DNA of 34,369 bases from Antrodiella citrinella (GCA_004802725.1 SGPM01000298.1:1-34369); one strand, 5' to 3'; counted from the stretch's first letter, positions 1-10,074 are shown. Program-made: numbers and translations. The notes: generated by a model not told the origin, from the letters alone.

Positions 1-2432
1 CGCGAGTCATCTCGGACGACACACGAACATCACCGGACTACTCTACACTATTCCTAGGTCCTCGGCCCACCCTTACGACTCCTCTACTTACGCCCTTACG
101 TGGTGTCCTCCTCCTGGAGTACCCCATTGTTGGGTGGGTTACTTCTGCGTTCAGGAGCCCATCTGGTGCATCAACGCGGACGCTGATCAGACCATACGCA
201 TGTATCATGACATGCACACCGGAAAGTGGTGGTGGGACACCCAGGTACGTCTTGCAGCTTTTACTCACTATCGGAGCTAATCATATGTATTTGACTTATG
301 CAGAAGGCCGTTGAACGTGCTACACCTGGTGCCACTATTGTGCCGATCACCATTTCCTCCGACAAAACCCGTCTCACGCAATTTAAGGGAAAGTCTGCCT
401 ACCCTGTCTATATGACCATTGGGAATCTTCTGAAGGATATTCGTCGCAAACCGTCGCAGCAAGGACACATGTTACTTGCATATCTACCCACCACGTCATT
501 GCCGCACATCAAGAACAAAGCGGCTCGGTGTCGCACTGTGGCGAACCTCTACCACGCCTGCATGCGCAAAATTCTCTCGTCAATCAAGGAGCCGGGAGAT
601 TTGGGGGTTGAGATGGCGAGTGGAGACGGCGTGGTGCGGCGATGTCACCCAATATTTGCAGCGCACGTAGGAGACTACCCAGAACAAGTCCTCGTCACCG
701 GCGTGAAGTACGGTGAATGCCCATGCTGTGACGTCCCTCGTGATGAACTAGGAGACGACCACGACATTCAGTACCCTTTCCGTGATCTCAACGCCGCCAT
801 GAATGCTTTGAACATAGCGGATTCGTTTCTTCGCGCCCAGGCATGTTCGGACCAACATATCAAGCCCATTCATCAGCCGTACTGGTTGGACTTGCCGTAC
901 GCCAACATTTTCTTCTCTATCACCCCGGACATTCTCCATCAACTCTACCAGGGTGTCGTCAAACACCTCATATCCTGGGTGAAGACTGCCTATAGCCAAA
1001 ATGAAATTGATGCTCGTTGTCGCCGTCTCCCTCCGGGTCATCATGTGCGGGTTTTCACCAAGGGCATCTCATCGCTATACCAACTCACTGGGCGCGAACA
1101 TGCCGACATCTGTCGCATTCTCCTTGGTTTTATCATTGATATGCCGTTGCCTGGAGGAGCCTCCCCTGCACGCCTCGTCCGAGCGGTCCGTGCCGTACTT
1201 GACTTTCTCTACCTCGCACAGTACCCGGTCCACACCGAGCATACCCTAGCACTATTAGATGACGCACTCGATCGCTTTCATGCGAACAAAGATATCTTCG
1301 TGGACCTCGGAGTCCGAGACAGTTGGGGCATTCCGAAGCTCCACTTCTTGAAGCACTACACTCGTCTCATCCGACGTCTAGGTACAGCAGACAACTTCAA
1401 CACCGAGTACACCGAGCGTCTTCATATCGATTTGGCGAAGGACGCGTACGAGGCCACTAATTCCAAGGACGAGTTCCCGCAGATGACGCTCTGGCTAGAG
1501 CGTTGCGAGAAGATCTTTCGCCATGAAAAGTTCATTGCTTGGTGTCTGGCTGGTCGCCCACCATTGACGTCCTTGCGGTTGGTCGATATGCAGCCTCCCC
1601 CGGATCGAATCAAGATGACAAAGCATCCATCGAAGAAGCTGGTGCGATTCGAGGCTCTTGCAAACGACTATGGTGCTCCCTTTTTTGTCGATGCTCTGGC
1701 TCGTTACACGGTTTCACATTGTCATCCGGAATACTCAAATGCGCAAGTAGATGCTGCCTCCGACTTTGACTTCCCCTTTCGGTATGATCTCTTCATGTGT
1801 CCTCTTTTGAAGTTGTTGCTGAAACATGGCCTTAGATCTGTTTCGGTCTATCATAAGGCAAAATTTTGGCTGGGCGATGTCAACTTTCACCGCTTGTCCT
1901 CGGACGAGTTTGATGTTGTTCATGCTACACCGTCCCAAACAACTAAGCGGGGCCATATCGTTGATGGTCAATTCGACACGGTTCTGGTGAATGACGGCGA
2001 CGGCATGTATATCGGAGTTGCTGGTAGGTGATCTTGGCTCTATGGTAGTTGCTCAATATCTCAAGATTTTTATGCGCAGGCTATCGTGTTGCTCAAGTTC
2101 GGGTTATATTCTCGTTGCCTAACTCAGCTACAACACTTTTTGTGACCACAAATTATCCTCCCCCAACATACCTTGCATACGTGGAGTGGTTTACTGCTTT
2201 CACGGCTCCTCTTGCGAACCACGGACTCTATAAGATGAAACGTGCAGTTCTCAACGGGGACCGTCTTGCATCAGTGATCCCACTTCATATGATTCGTCAG
2301 AGTGCCTACCTTTTCCCAATGTTTAGCCCTGTTGTGCCTCGAGAATGGACCAGTGGCAATGTTCTCGAGCAATGTAGTACATTTTATGTAGACTCGTTTT
2401 TGGACAGACATGCTTATCATATAATACATTGA
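1..2432 (+). mobile_element. Plavaka-type DNA transposon, 5' end cut off by window edge
   Basis: The segment contains the central and C-terminal parts of a Plavaka transposase, a CACTA-related DNA transposon lineage that is abundant in Agaricomycetes. The 5' end lies outside the window, so terminal inverted repeats and the target duplication cannot be paired. The 3' limit is unclear: within about 50 bases of the transposase stop the sequence gives way to what looks like the leader of a Ty3 element. Whether the retroelement inserted into the transposon or two repeats were joined during assembly cannot be decided here. Confidence 0.8.
1..2432 (+). CDS. Plavaka transposase (partial, 5' truncated)
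   Basis: This is the transposase of a Plavaka element and presumably carries out cut-and-paste transposition in the nucleus. Three exons can be joined in phase: the window edge to 244, 304-2023 and 2080-2432. Introns are 245-303 (GTACGT to GCAG) and 2024-2079 (GTAGGT to GCAG). The first exon ends in the family-typical stretch MHTGKWWWDTQ. After splicing this continues into a segment containing SSDKTRLTQF and then YPVYMTIGN and RRKPS, the most recognisable Plavaka block. A cysteine motif CPCC follows around 720. The third exon supplies a C-terminal part beginning GYRVAQVRVIF. The frame is open from base 2 to 244, but only about 150-244 reads like the family; an acceptor near 151 may begin that exon. 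No internal stop is seen in the visible part. Its activity cannot be judged. Confidence 0.8.
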
Positions 2433-2636
2433 TCTTAGACTTTCCTATCTCTGAACTAGGCAAAATTGGAATAATCGTGGTAGCAGAGTATCAGCTACAA
2501 GTAATGACTCTCGCACTATACACGTTAGAGGTAAAACACAGTAAGCTACTTCAACTAGACAGTTTAGCAGGATTACTTGTTGACTTTTCTAGGCTACGTC
2601 TAAATTAGAAAAACTGATTTTTCCTGATGTTCAACC
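2433..2636 (+). other. Junction of Plavaka 3' end and Ty3 leader
   Basis: This gene-free stretch lies between the Plavaka stop and the gag start. Bases 2433-2477 match nothing in the 3' LTR at 9184-9639, although a 5' LTR would be expected here. From 2478 the sequence looks like a retrotransposon leader: a primer-binding-like site, then AT-rich DNA, then the gag ATG in the context accATGact. No ORF of note is present. Confidence 0.45.
2478..2488 (+). promoter_or_regulatory. Candidate tRNA primer-binding site
   Basis: The sequence TGGTAGCAGAG begins with the TGG expected opposite the CCA end of a tRNA. It also resembles the TGGTANCAGAG sites of many LTR retrotransposons. It lies 149 bases before the gag ATG, where minus-strand priming would be expected. 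The flanking 5' LTR that should end just before it is absent, so the assignment rests on motif and position only. Confidence 0.45.
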
Positions 2637-3521
2637 ATGACTACCAAGCCTACCGAACTGAAGATCGGTCAGCCGAAAGCGTTCACGGGAGACCGTGCTA
2701 CCACTGCAGCCTTTATCCAGGCTTGCAAGAACTACTTCTCTCTCAATGGCGACATCTATGACACCAACTTGAAGAAGATCGGATTCACCCTCTCCTTCAT
2801 GAATGAAGGCATTGCTGCCTCGTGGGCAGCAGGTGTCATCAAGGAAGGACAAGAGTCTACCCCCGCCTCGTACGGTACTTGGAATGACTTCATCACGAAA
2901 GTCAACACCTCCTTTCTTCCCATTAACTCCTCCGCCGATGCTGTGACCAAGCTCAAAGATCTGAAGCAAGGGTCCGGATCTGTGGATGAGTACATCGCCA
3001 AGTTCCGTACCATCATCGGACTCACCGACTTCAAGGACACCGCCTTCCTCATCAACAAGTTCCTTGACGGCCTCAATGATGGGCTCCAGAGCCGGGTACT
3101 GGGCAACACCGCCGAGATGAAGACCCTAGATGATTACTATGGTGTCGCCTCTCGCCTTGACACCCTCTACCACTACAAGAACACTTTCCACTCTAATCAT
3201 CCCAAGAACAACTTCCGCCGCAATATCCGTCAGGTCGCCACCGCCGACGCTGACGTGACCATCCAGAAGTTGACTCCCGCTGAGCAGGACAAGCTCCGAC
3301 GCGAGGGAAAGTGTTTCCACTGCCGCAAGGCCGGACACATGTCCCGCGAATGCCCTGGCAATGGACGTGGTCCATCCCGCACTGTGCGCCAGATGGAAGT
3401 GGTCACCGAAGCCCCTGCTGAAGAAGACATATCTGTCGGGCGCATCGTGGCCATGATGTCCAAACTCCCTACCGGTGAGAGAGAGACCTTGACCAAGAGA
3501 ATGGTTGACGAGGGTTTTTAG
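2637..3521 (+). CDS. gag: Ty3/Gypsy Gag protein
   Basis: The 294-residue structural protein would form the virus-like particle and package element RNA in the cytoplasm. The N-terminal two thirds is a capsid-like helical region with the typical retrotransposon gag pattern of a W followed later by F and L repeats (for example YGTWNDF and LKQGSGSVDEYIAKF). One zinc knuckle, CFHCRKAGHMSREC (C-X2-C-X4-H-X4-C), starts at 3312, about residue 226, and would bind nucleic acid. The ATG context is good and the ORF has no internal stop. It ends in a TAG placed directly after a GGGTTTT heptamer, which suggests that pol is expressed by -1 frameshifting. It is the only fully open frame of this element. Confidence 0.9.
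   Translation: MTTKPTELKIGQPKAFTGDRATTAAFIQACKNYFSLNGDIYDTNLKKIGFTLSFMNEGIAASWAAGVIKEGQESTPASYGTWNDFITKVNTSFLPINSSADAVTKLKDLKQGSGSVDEYIAKFRTIIGLTDFKDTAFLINKFLDGLNDGLQSRVLGNTAEMKTLDDYYGVASRLDTLYHYKNTFHSNHPKNNFRRNIRQVATADADVTIQKLTPAEQDKLRREGKCFHCRKAGHMSRECPGNGRGPSRTVRQMEVVTEAPAEEDISVGRIVAMMSKLPTGERETLTKRMVDEGF
3512..3518 (+). promoter_or_regulatory. Candidate -1 ribosomal frameshift site (GGGTTTT)
   Basis: In the gag frame the sequence reads G GGT TTT TAG, which fits the X XXY YYZ slippery pattern, and the stop codon follows at once. Slipping back one base enters the pol frame. That frame is open across the junction from here to 3634 and leads into the protease motif. Frameshifting between gag and pol is known in Ty3/retroviral elements; its use here is inferred. 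No clear downstream pseudoknot was worked out. Confidence 0.5.
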
Positions 3522-6500
3522 AACGACGGTCCACTGCGATGTTAGATCCGTCTTGTTACACGTTGTCCCGAGTTTCTGTATTAGCTGATTGTTCTAGACG
3601 ATCAATCCATTGTGATGTCACTATACTCGGACCATGAACCATCGCCACCACTGCTCTCATTGACACGGGCGCAGGAGATGCATTTATCGACAACTCGTTT
3701 GTGCGCAAACACCATCTTGAGTTGAAACCACTTCTCTGTGCCATCCCCGTTTTCAACGTTGACCACACCCCGAACAAGGATGGGCTGATCACCCATTACA
3801 CCTGGCTTGATCTCAGTATCAATGGCACCTCGATTCCCACCCGCTTCTATGCGTCCAACCTCGGTGGCGAAGCCATTATCCTTGGCTTCCCCTGGTTGAA
3901 ACGAGTCAACCCCCGAGTCAATTTCCGCACCGGTCACTTTGAATTTGACCCCGACGACATCCTCCCGGAACCCTCCCTCCTGCGCACCCTTCGCGCTGTA
4001 CGCCACACTCGGACGGTCCTCAATCGCATCGAAGATATCCCCGACGAACCAACCCTGTCTGTGCTGAACCCAACCCCAGACAACGCCTTACTCCGTGCGA
4101 TTGAACCCCTGTCCCCTACTCCCTCTGCCTCTGATCCACCAGTTGACCTCCCTGACCCCATCCCTGTTGATGTCGAACCTGACGATGATCTTGTCATCGG
4201 CTACATCAAAGGCGAACTCACGGACCAGATCCTTGCACCTCCGGAAACCCCAGCATACCGCGATATTCCTACGGAACCCTCTGCACTCCCTGGGCCCGCC
4301 ATTGGTCGTGTGCACTTCTGGCGTTCTTCCGCCAAATTTTCGGTCAATCAGAACACGTGGATCCGAGCCAAGGTCAATCCCGCAATGGCCATGGCTCAGG
4401 AGAAGGCCAAACTGGAAACCCCCAAGACCATTGACGAACTCGTCCCGGAGCAATACCATGACTTCAAGTCTGTCTTTGAGAAAAAGGCGGCGGAGCGATT
4501 TCCCCCATCCCGACCATACNACCACGCNATCGAATTCAAACCCGATTTTNTCCCTCGCCAATGCAAGGTGTATCCTCTCACCCCGAAAGAAGAACTCATT
4601 CAGAACGAGTTTATCGAGGAACACCTACGCAAAGGGTACATTCGTCGTTCCAAATCTGCGATGGCGTCCCCGTTTTTCTTTGTCGGAAAGAAGGATGGCA
4701 ACCTCCGCCCCTGCCAGGACTACCATCACTTGAACGAAGGCACCGTCAAGAATGCGTACCCTCTACCGTTGATCCCTGAGCTCGTCGATAAGCTCAAAGG
4801 AGCGAAACACTTTTCCAAACTGGATCTCCGCTCTGGCTACAACAATATCCGCATCAAGGAGGGAGACCAGTGGAAAGCCGCGTTCAAATGTAGCAAGGGT
4901 CTTTTCGAGCCATTGGTTATGTTCTTTGGGTTATGCAATTCCCCCGCCACCTTCCAAGCATTCATGGACAACATCTTCTCTGACATGATGGACGAAGGGT
5001 GGCTGGTCATTTACATGGACGACATGCTCATATTTTCCGCCGATCTCGCTGAACACTGTGCCCGTGCCTGTCGCATCCTCAAACGGCTCAAGGAGCATGA
5101 TCTCTATCTCAAACCTGAGAAATGCGTCTTTGAGGCCAGCGAGGTGGAGTTCCTCGGTCTCATCATTTCCCCTGATCGCCTCGCCATGGACCCTACGAAA
5201 CTACAAAGAATTCGCGACTGGCCTGCACCCGCATCGGTCAAGGCAGTCCGCTCCTTCCTTGGCTTTGGCAATTTCTACCGCCAGTTTATTCCCAACCTCT
5301 CCACCATCGCTCGCTCTCTCAACGACCTCACACGCAAAGACATCCCATGGAAATGGTCCGATGAATGCCAGACCGTGTTCGACACCCTGAAACACCTGTT
5401 CACTGCTTCCCCTGTGCTGCTGATGCCCAACAAGTCCAAGCCATTCCAGATCGAGACCGACACCTCCAAGTTTGCCACTGGTGCTGTCATGCGACAGCAA
5501 GACATCAACGGCGACTGGCATCCCTGCGGCTACCTCTCCCAGTCGTTCAACGATGCCCAGCGCAACTACGACATCTACGACCGCGAACTCCTCGGTATTG
5601 TCCGCACCCTTGAAGTGTGGCGTCACTATCTGGAGGGTGCTCCGCACCCTGTCCAGATCCTTTCGGATCACAAGAACCTCACGTACTTCTGCTCCGCTCA
5701 ACGCCTCAATCGCCGCCAAGCCCACTGGAGTTCTCTCCTGTCCATGTTCGATCTGCAGTTGCAGCACGTCCCGGGCAAAGACATGATCCAGTCCGACACC
5801 CTCTCCCGCCTCATTCACCTCAACACGGAAATCGTCGACAACGATGCCATGACCCTCCTGCCTGACCATTTGTTCCACCGCTCCATTGACATCATGTTGC
5901 ACGACCGTATCGCTGCCTGCAATGACGTGGACCCAGTGGTGCACGCCGCCTTGACCGCACTTCGTGACGGCACGCCCCCACCACTGCGCACGGCCCTTTC
6001 TGACTGGGCTGTCCGTGACGGTCTTGTGTTCCATCGCAACCGCTGCTATGTCCCCCCTGATCAAGACCTCCGTTGTGACATTGTCCACCATTACCATGAC
6101 ACTCGACCCGCCGGCCACCCCGGCCACTACGGCACCCTGGTTCTGCTGTGCTGTGACTACTATTGGCCTGGTATGGCTACCTTTGTCCGCCAGTACGTCG
6201 ATGGCTGCGCCCTTTGCCAGCAGAACAAGATCAATACCCATCCCACCGCCCCGGGCTTGCAGCCCATTGCCGCNACCACCACNCTGCCTTTCAANGCAGT
6301 CACCATGGATTTCATCACCGACCTCCCCGAGTCGCAGGGCATGACGTCCTGTTNGATCGTGGTAGATCACAACGCTANGAAGGGGATGGTAATTCTACCC
6401 TGTACCAANGANATTGACGCNNTCGGAACNGNGCAACTCTANCACATGGGACCCTACCGACACTTTGGACTACCCGACTCCATGATCTCTGACAGAGGAC

Positions 6501-7369
6501 CCCAATTCGCATCACGAGTAATGCAAGAACTGGTCAAACTCCTCGGTGTCAAGTCCAAACTGTCCACCGCGTATCATCCACAGATGGATGGCCAGACAGA
6601 ACGTATCAACCAAGAAGTAGAAGTGTTCCTCCGCATCTTCTGTGCCGCGCATCCCGACGATTGGGTCAACTTCCTCCCTGATATCGAATTCTCCCACAAC
6701 CAGCGCATCCCGCAAGGACGTAATGAATCCCCCTTCTTCCTCATGATGGGATACAACCCCCGTGCTATCCCTGCAGTAACGCAAACTGCTGAACACCCAT
6801 TGGTAGAAGAACAGCTGAAAGAATTGCAGCTTGCACGAGAAGAAGCCAAGGCAGCGCACGAACTGGCACGTCAACGGATGTCGGAGCGCATCACCAGCTC
6901 CTTCAAACCCTTCACGCTTCGACAGAAAGTATGGCTGGAAGGCACCAACATCTGTTCACCGACCAACAAGAAACTCACACCCAAACGAGAAGGACCATTT
7001 GCCACCGCTGAAGTACTCGGACCATTGATGTATCGTCTCAAACTCCCACCGGAGTGGCACATCCATGACGTCTTCCATGCATCCCTTCTGACGCCCTACA
7101 AGGAAACGGAAGCACACAGTCCAACCTTCGCAAATCCACCGCCTGAAGAAGTAGATGGAGACAGCGAATACGAAGTCGAATCCATCAAGGGGCACCATCT
7201 CCGCAGAGGCAAGTATCAGTACCTCATCAAATGGAAGGGATACTCGTCATCCGAAGACACGTGGGAACCCATCCAACATCTCCTTCCGAATGCAGCAACC
7301 ATCGTGACCACTTACCAGCAGAAGAACAAGATTCAAGACCAAACAACTCCAGCAAAACATCGTCGTTGA
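3518..7369 (+). CDS. pol: Ty3/Gypsy Pol polyprotein with one in-frame stop
   Basis: This polyprotein would make cDNA and integrate it. The frame is entered by a -1 shift from gag and runs to the TGA at 7367-7369. Domains in order: aspartic protease with DTGA at 3662-3673; reverse transcriptase (about 4600-5130) with YMDD at 5012-5023; RNase H (about 5440-5720); integrase HHCC zinc finger (about 6090-6225) with CALCQQNK; and integrase core. The catalytic acids are D at 6308, D at 6491 and E at 6599, and the last two are separated by exactly 35 residues (DD35E). A chromodomain (about 7160-7300, with YLIKWKGY) follows. A TGA at 3635-3637, nine codons before the protease aspartate, breaks the frame. 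N bases at 4520-4550 and 6274-6442 blur parts of RT and integrase. From about 6443 onward codon choice turns A-rich, unlike the C-rich part before it, which suggests a mosaic or assembly join. Confidence 0.9.
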
Positions 7370-7409
7370 TTTTCCCCTTCTCTCCCTCTTACTATCATCG
7401 CTGTCCTCA

Positions 7410-8066
7410 ATGTCCACCATCATCATGCCCTCAGTCCTCCTCCTTGCTGTCCTCATCTTCCTCGCCTCTACCACCCTCCTAGTCCTGCTAGGACTCACCT
7501 TGTTCCTCACTCTCTGGTTCGCTTCTGAAAATACCCGTACCATTAATTCGTCTCCTTGTCCTACTCCCGTCGTCGTTGGCGTCACCCAGGAGGTTGTTAC
7601 AACCTGGGAAACACGCGACGATGATGTGGATCCTTGGGAACAGACTAGCAGTCACGACTCTTGGGGTGATCCCACCCCTCGCTAGAATCAACCCGTCACC
7701 GCGAACGACGCCGCCTGGGCAGCTGCCTGGAGCGCCGTCATCACCGAGCCGGCCAACGACACCCCTTCTGATCCCGGCCCTCTCGATGCGGACGCTACTC
7801 CCCTCGATCAATATCCTGCCGATCCCGTCCCATCCGAGCCAACTCCTTCCATTCCCGCTGAACCGTCACTGTTACCGTCTACCACAGTTTCACTGTCCCC
7901 CGTCCCACTACACCTTCGCCGCAGCACAACGCAGATCCCGCAGCGTCCTCAAATGCCGCAGCCGGTAGTCCCCATCTACCAGCAGATCTTGCACCGCAGA
8001 CGTCCTGCGACGCCGCCTGCGCCGGAACCGCAGCCTACTCTGGACTCACCTCCTCCTTCCCCTTAA
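7410..8066 (+). CDS. Extra retrotransposon ORF after pol, with N-terminal membrane segment and internal TAG
   Basis: I do not recognise this protein. The ATG at 7410 opens a frame that begins 40 bases after the pol stop. It starts with about 30 strongly hydrophobic residues (LLLAVLIFLASTTLLVLLG), which look like a membrane anchor or uncleaved signal. A threonine- and acid-rich part with WETRDDDVDPWEQ follows. A TAG at 7683-7685 interrupts it. The same frame then continues open to the TAA at 8064-8066, encoding a proline-rich part with basic stretches (LHLRRSTTQIPQ, ILHRRRP). Codon choice on both sides of the TAG is C-rich at third positions, like the front of pol, which supports former coding. 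Its place matches that of env-like genes in some Ty3 elements, but no fusion peptide, disulfide pattern or furin site is evident. It could also be an accessory factor. Confidence 0.5.
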
Positions 8067-8156
8067 AACCACTGTCCTCCTTCGTTCTGTTTCCCGCATT
8101 CCCTTCATCCTCATTATCCTCTGTTCGCTTCGTCCCTCGCATCCCTGTTCACATTT

Positions 8157-9155
8157 ATGGCTCCCATCCGCACCAACCGTCCCTCGAGCAACTACACTCG
8201 CTCCACGTCCCTCGCCTCCTCTGCCCACAGCTTGCGTTTCGGCCAATACTCCTCCTATTCCTCCACCCAGTTCTCCATTCCCCACACCAATGTTGATCTC
8301 ACCGCCATGCGTGCCACAGTCAGCGGATTCCTCGCCGCACCCGGCTCGTCGGTCATTGATGTCCTCGCCAAGCTTCAACTGTACCCAACGTTGAGCACTC
8401 TCCTCATCGTCCTCCGTCACATGGAAGCAGCCCACCATGTCGCCCATGGTGCGCTGCGCGAACCCAATTACACGATCAATGGTATCAATGAGCTGCTCAA
8501 CCGGTTCCGCACCATGATGGTCGAACTGGAATTCGTCCAGTCGGTAATCATCAATACGATGGTCATGGCTGACGTCAACCCTGAGTATCTGAGTGGTGAA
8601 AACCTTCCTCCTCCTCTGTCTCCGTCTCCTCCTCCTCATGTCCCACACCGCGTCCCCGATACTGCTGTCCTCCCCGGTCAGGGCACTCCACCTGAATGGT
8701 GGGGAAATGTTCCCACCGCTTTCATCCCTCGCGCGTGGGAGGTTAATACTGTCGACCCAGCCGCCAACCCTCCTCACACCAGTGAAGTCACCGCTGGCCC
8801 CGTGTTACTGTGATGGGAACAGGAGAATCAACTCTCCCCAGACTCGCCAGTCTTCGTCGAAGACCCAACACCCGCGCTTTCGCCTGCACCCACACCTGTC
8901 ACATCACCATCTCAGACCATGTGTCCCCTCTCTCCCCTCGGCTTCTTATCCACCCTCACCGATGTCGACACCGGCTACCTTGCCGATGACGAACACGACA
9001 TCACCCCTCATGACGCCGAGGCCGCGCAGATCCTGCGAGCATTCTCTCAGGACGGGTTCATGTTCCGCGACGAGCTGGCCCAGTTCATCGACAGTGGCGA
9101 CTTCTGGCACCAAGGCGACTTTGTCGTACTGGAGGCTAATAGTGAATCGCAGTAG
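8157..9155 (+). CDS. Second extra retrotransposon ORF, internal TGA
   Basis: The family is unrecognised. The ATG at 8157 starts a 218-codon stretch ending at a TGA (8811-8813). The same frame then remains open for another 113 codons to the TAG at 9153-9155, just before the polypurine tract. The first part has a Ser/Arg/Tyr-rich head and then a predicted helical region (about residues 45-145, with LAKLQLYPTLSTLLIVLRHM and INELLNRFRTMM). A Pro-rich linker follows. The part after the TGA ends in an acidic, helical tail (AAQILRAFSQDGFMFRDELAQF). The C-rich wobble positions and gapless frame after the TGA argue for one gene of about 332 codons broken by a point change, with C to T in CGA as the simplest case. 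It shares its frame with the preceding ORF, separated by a TAA and 90 bases that contain no further stop. Confidence 0.5.
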
Positions 9156-9170
9156 GGTACTGCGAGACCT

Positions 9171-9183
9171 AGACGGGAGGTAG
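9171..9183 (+). promoter_or_regulatory. Polypurine tract
   Basis: AGACGGGAGGTAG lies directly before the TGTTAC start of the 3' LTR. Purine-rich runs at this place prime plus-strand DNA synthesis in LTR elements. The tract is short and interrupted by a C and a T. Confidence 0.6.
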
Positions 9184-9639
9184 TGTTACAAACACGCGTG
9201 CGCTCTATTCTTTTTCCCTTTTCTTTTCCCTTTGTTTCCTGTTATCTCATTATTCCCTCATCCACTTCCTTCGTCGTACCCTTACCCGCATATGGACTCC
9301 CATACAAATACCTAGTACAACTCACCCCCCTTTCCCTTTCCCTTACTGCGGATGAACCGTCACTGTCCAACGCTCACCGTTCCAACAGTTTCCCTTTGAA
9401 CATTCCTCCTTTCCTTCCGCAGTCCTTTAGTACTCGAACGATCCTCCTTCAGATTCCGCAGTTCTCATACCTGTATAAATACCTGTACGTGTCGGTCAAG
9501 TTGTTCCCCAACTTGACCTCCTTGTTAATAGAGGTTATCTTCCACTCTGAACATCGTCCTCATCTGCACATCGTCCTCATCGTCTCACTTGAACCTCATC
9601 CTAGTCAGAACTCGTGCCGAAGTTACGCCTCACGTAACA
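9184..9639 (+). repeat. 3' long terminal repeat (456 bp) of the Ty3 element
   Basis: The LTR starts TGTTAC and ends GTAACA, a 6-bp perfect inverted repeat with the usual TG...CA ends. It follows the polypurine tract directly. It is CT-rich on the sense strand and carries a TATAAAT box at 9474-9480. The five bases after it are ACCAT; no matching duplication can be sought because the other end is missing. Boundaries come from the terminal repeat, not from comparison with a second LTR. Confidence 0.75.
9474..9480 (+). promoter_or_regulatory. TATA box in the LTR
   Basis: TATAAAT lies 290 bases into the LTR and about 160 bases before its end. This is where the U3 promoter of an LTR would direct transcription starting in R. 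In this copy it would drive outward transcription to the right, into the repeat-rich DNA. Confidence 0.5.
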
Positions 9640-9963
9640 ACCATATAATTAAACCAATGCGGAAGTACGGGGACAGCAGGAGCGGCAGGCATTGGAGAAG
9701 TGATTATGTTTCTCATTTCAACTATGGCGCTGTCGGCATCGTAAACATGGAATGGATGGTATAATCCGAAGAAGAAATGGTTGGGAGGACCAAATTCCAT
9801 GATACGTTGATGCACCGGACGGGCTCCTAAGCGCGGGAGAACACACCCAACAAATGGGAGAACTCCTGGCAGAGGGGTACCACGTAAGGGCGTTTGGGGA
9901 GGAGTCGTAGAGGTAGGCCGAGGTACTCGAACGTAGAAAGGAGTGTAAGGGAGAGGCCCGAAA
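9640..9963. other. Gene-free flank of the LTR
   Basis: No gene can be supported. The minus strand is open for a long stretch here, but its translation is low-complexity and runs into the neighbouring repeats and the LTR, so it is not treated as coding. The sequence grades into a G-rich region with GTCCGA motifs. Confidence 0.4.
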
Positions 9964-10026
9964 TAGGTCCGAGAGTGTCCGATGAGGGTCCGATGGGGGT
10001 CCGAGGGGGTCCGGGAGGGTCCAAGA
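9964..10026. repeat. Short GGGTCCGAG-type tandem repeats
   Basis: About six imperfect copies of a 9-13 base unit containing GTCCGA, GTCCGG or GTCCAA follow one another. The same core recurs in the hairpin at 10047, around 10467-10495 and in the 31-bp array at 10560-10810, so these look like parts of one repeat field. Confidence 0.65.
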
Positions 10027-10046
10027 TTCGCGCTAATGGCTCTGGC

Positions 10047-10074
10047 GAAGTCCGAGATATGAAACTCGGACTTC
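10047..10074. repeat. Perfect 10-bp inverted repeat (hairpin)
   Basis: GAAGTCCGAG (10047-10056) and its exact reverse complement CTCGGACTTC (10065-10074) flank an 8-base loop. The stem contains the GTCCGA core of the surrounding repeats in both orientations. Confidence 0.8.

Larger units (their letters stand above)
2478..9639 (+). mobile_element. Ty3/Gypsy chromovirus-type LTR retrotransposon, no 5' LTR found
   Basis: A long sense-oriented retroelement is laid out as primer-binding-like site, gag, pol, two extra ORFs, polypurine tract and 3' LTR. The gene order RT-RNase H-integrase assigns it to Ty3/Gypsy, and the chromodomain at the pol C-terminus assigns it to chromoviruses. The copy is probably defective. 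No 5' LTR is visible, single in-frame stops interrupt pol and both extra ORFs, and N bases cluster in RT and integrase. The internal region is about 6.7 kb, longer than most chromoviruses because of the 1.8 kb between pol and the LTR. Confidence 0.9.

Noticed and set aside
5201..6370. 389-codon open frame on the minus strand
   Set aside because: It is antisense to the RNase H and integrase part of pol. The plus-strand frame carries all the family motifs, and C-rich wobble positions keep the antisense open.
8046..8777. 243-codon minus-strand frame
   Set aside because: It is antisense to the extra retrotransposon ORF, whose plus-strand codon pattern is much more gene-like; the antisense protein is low-complexity Arg/Gly/Glu sequence.
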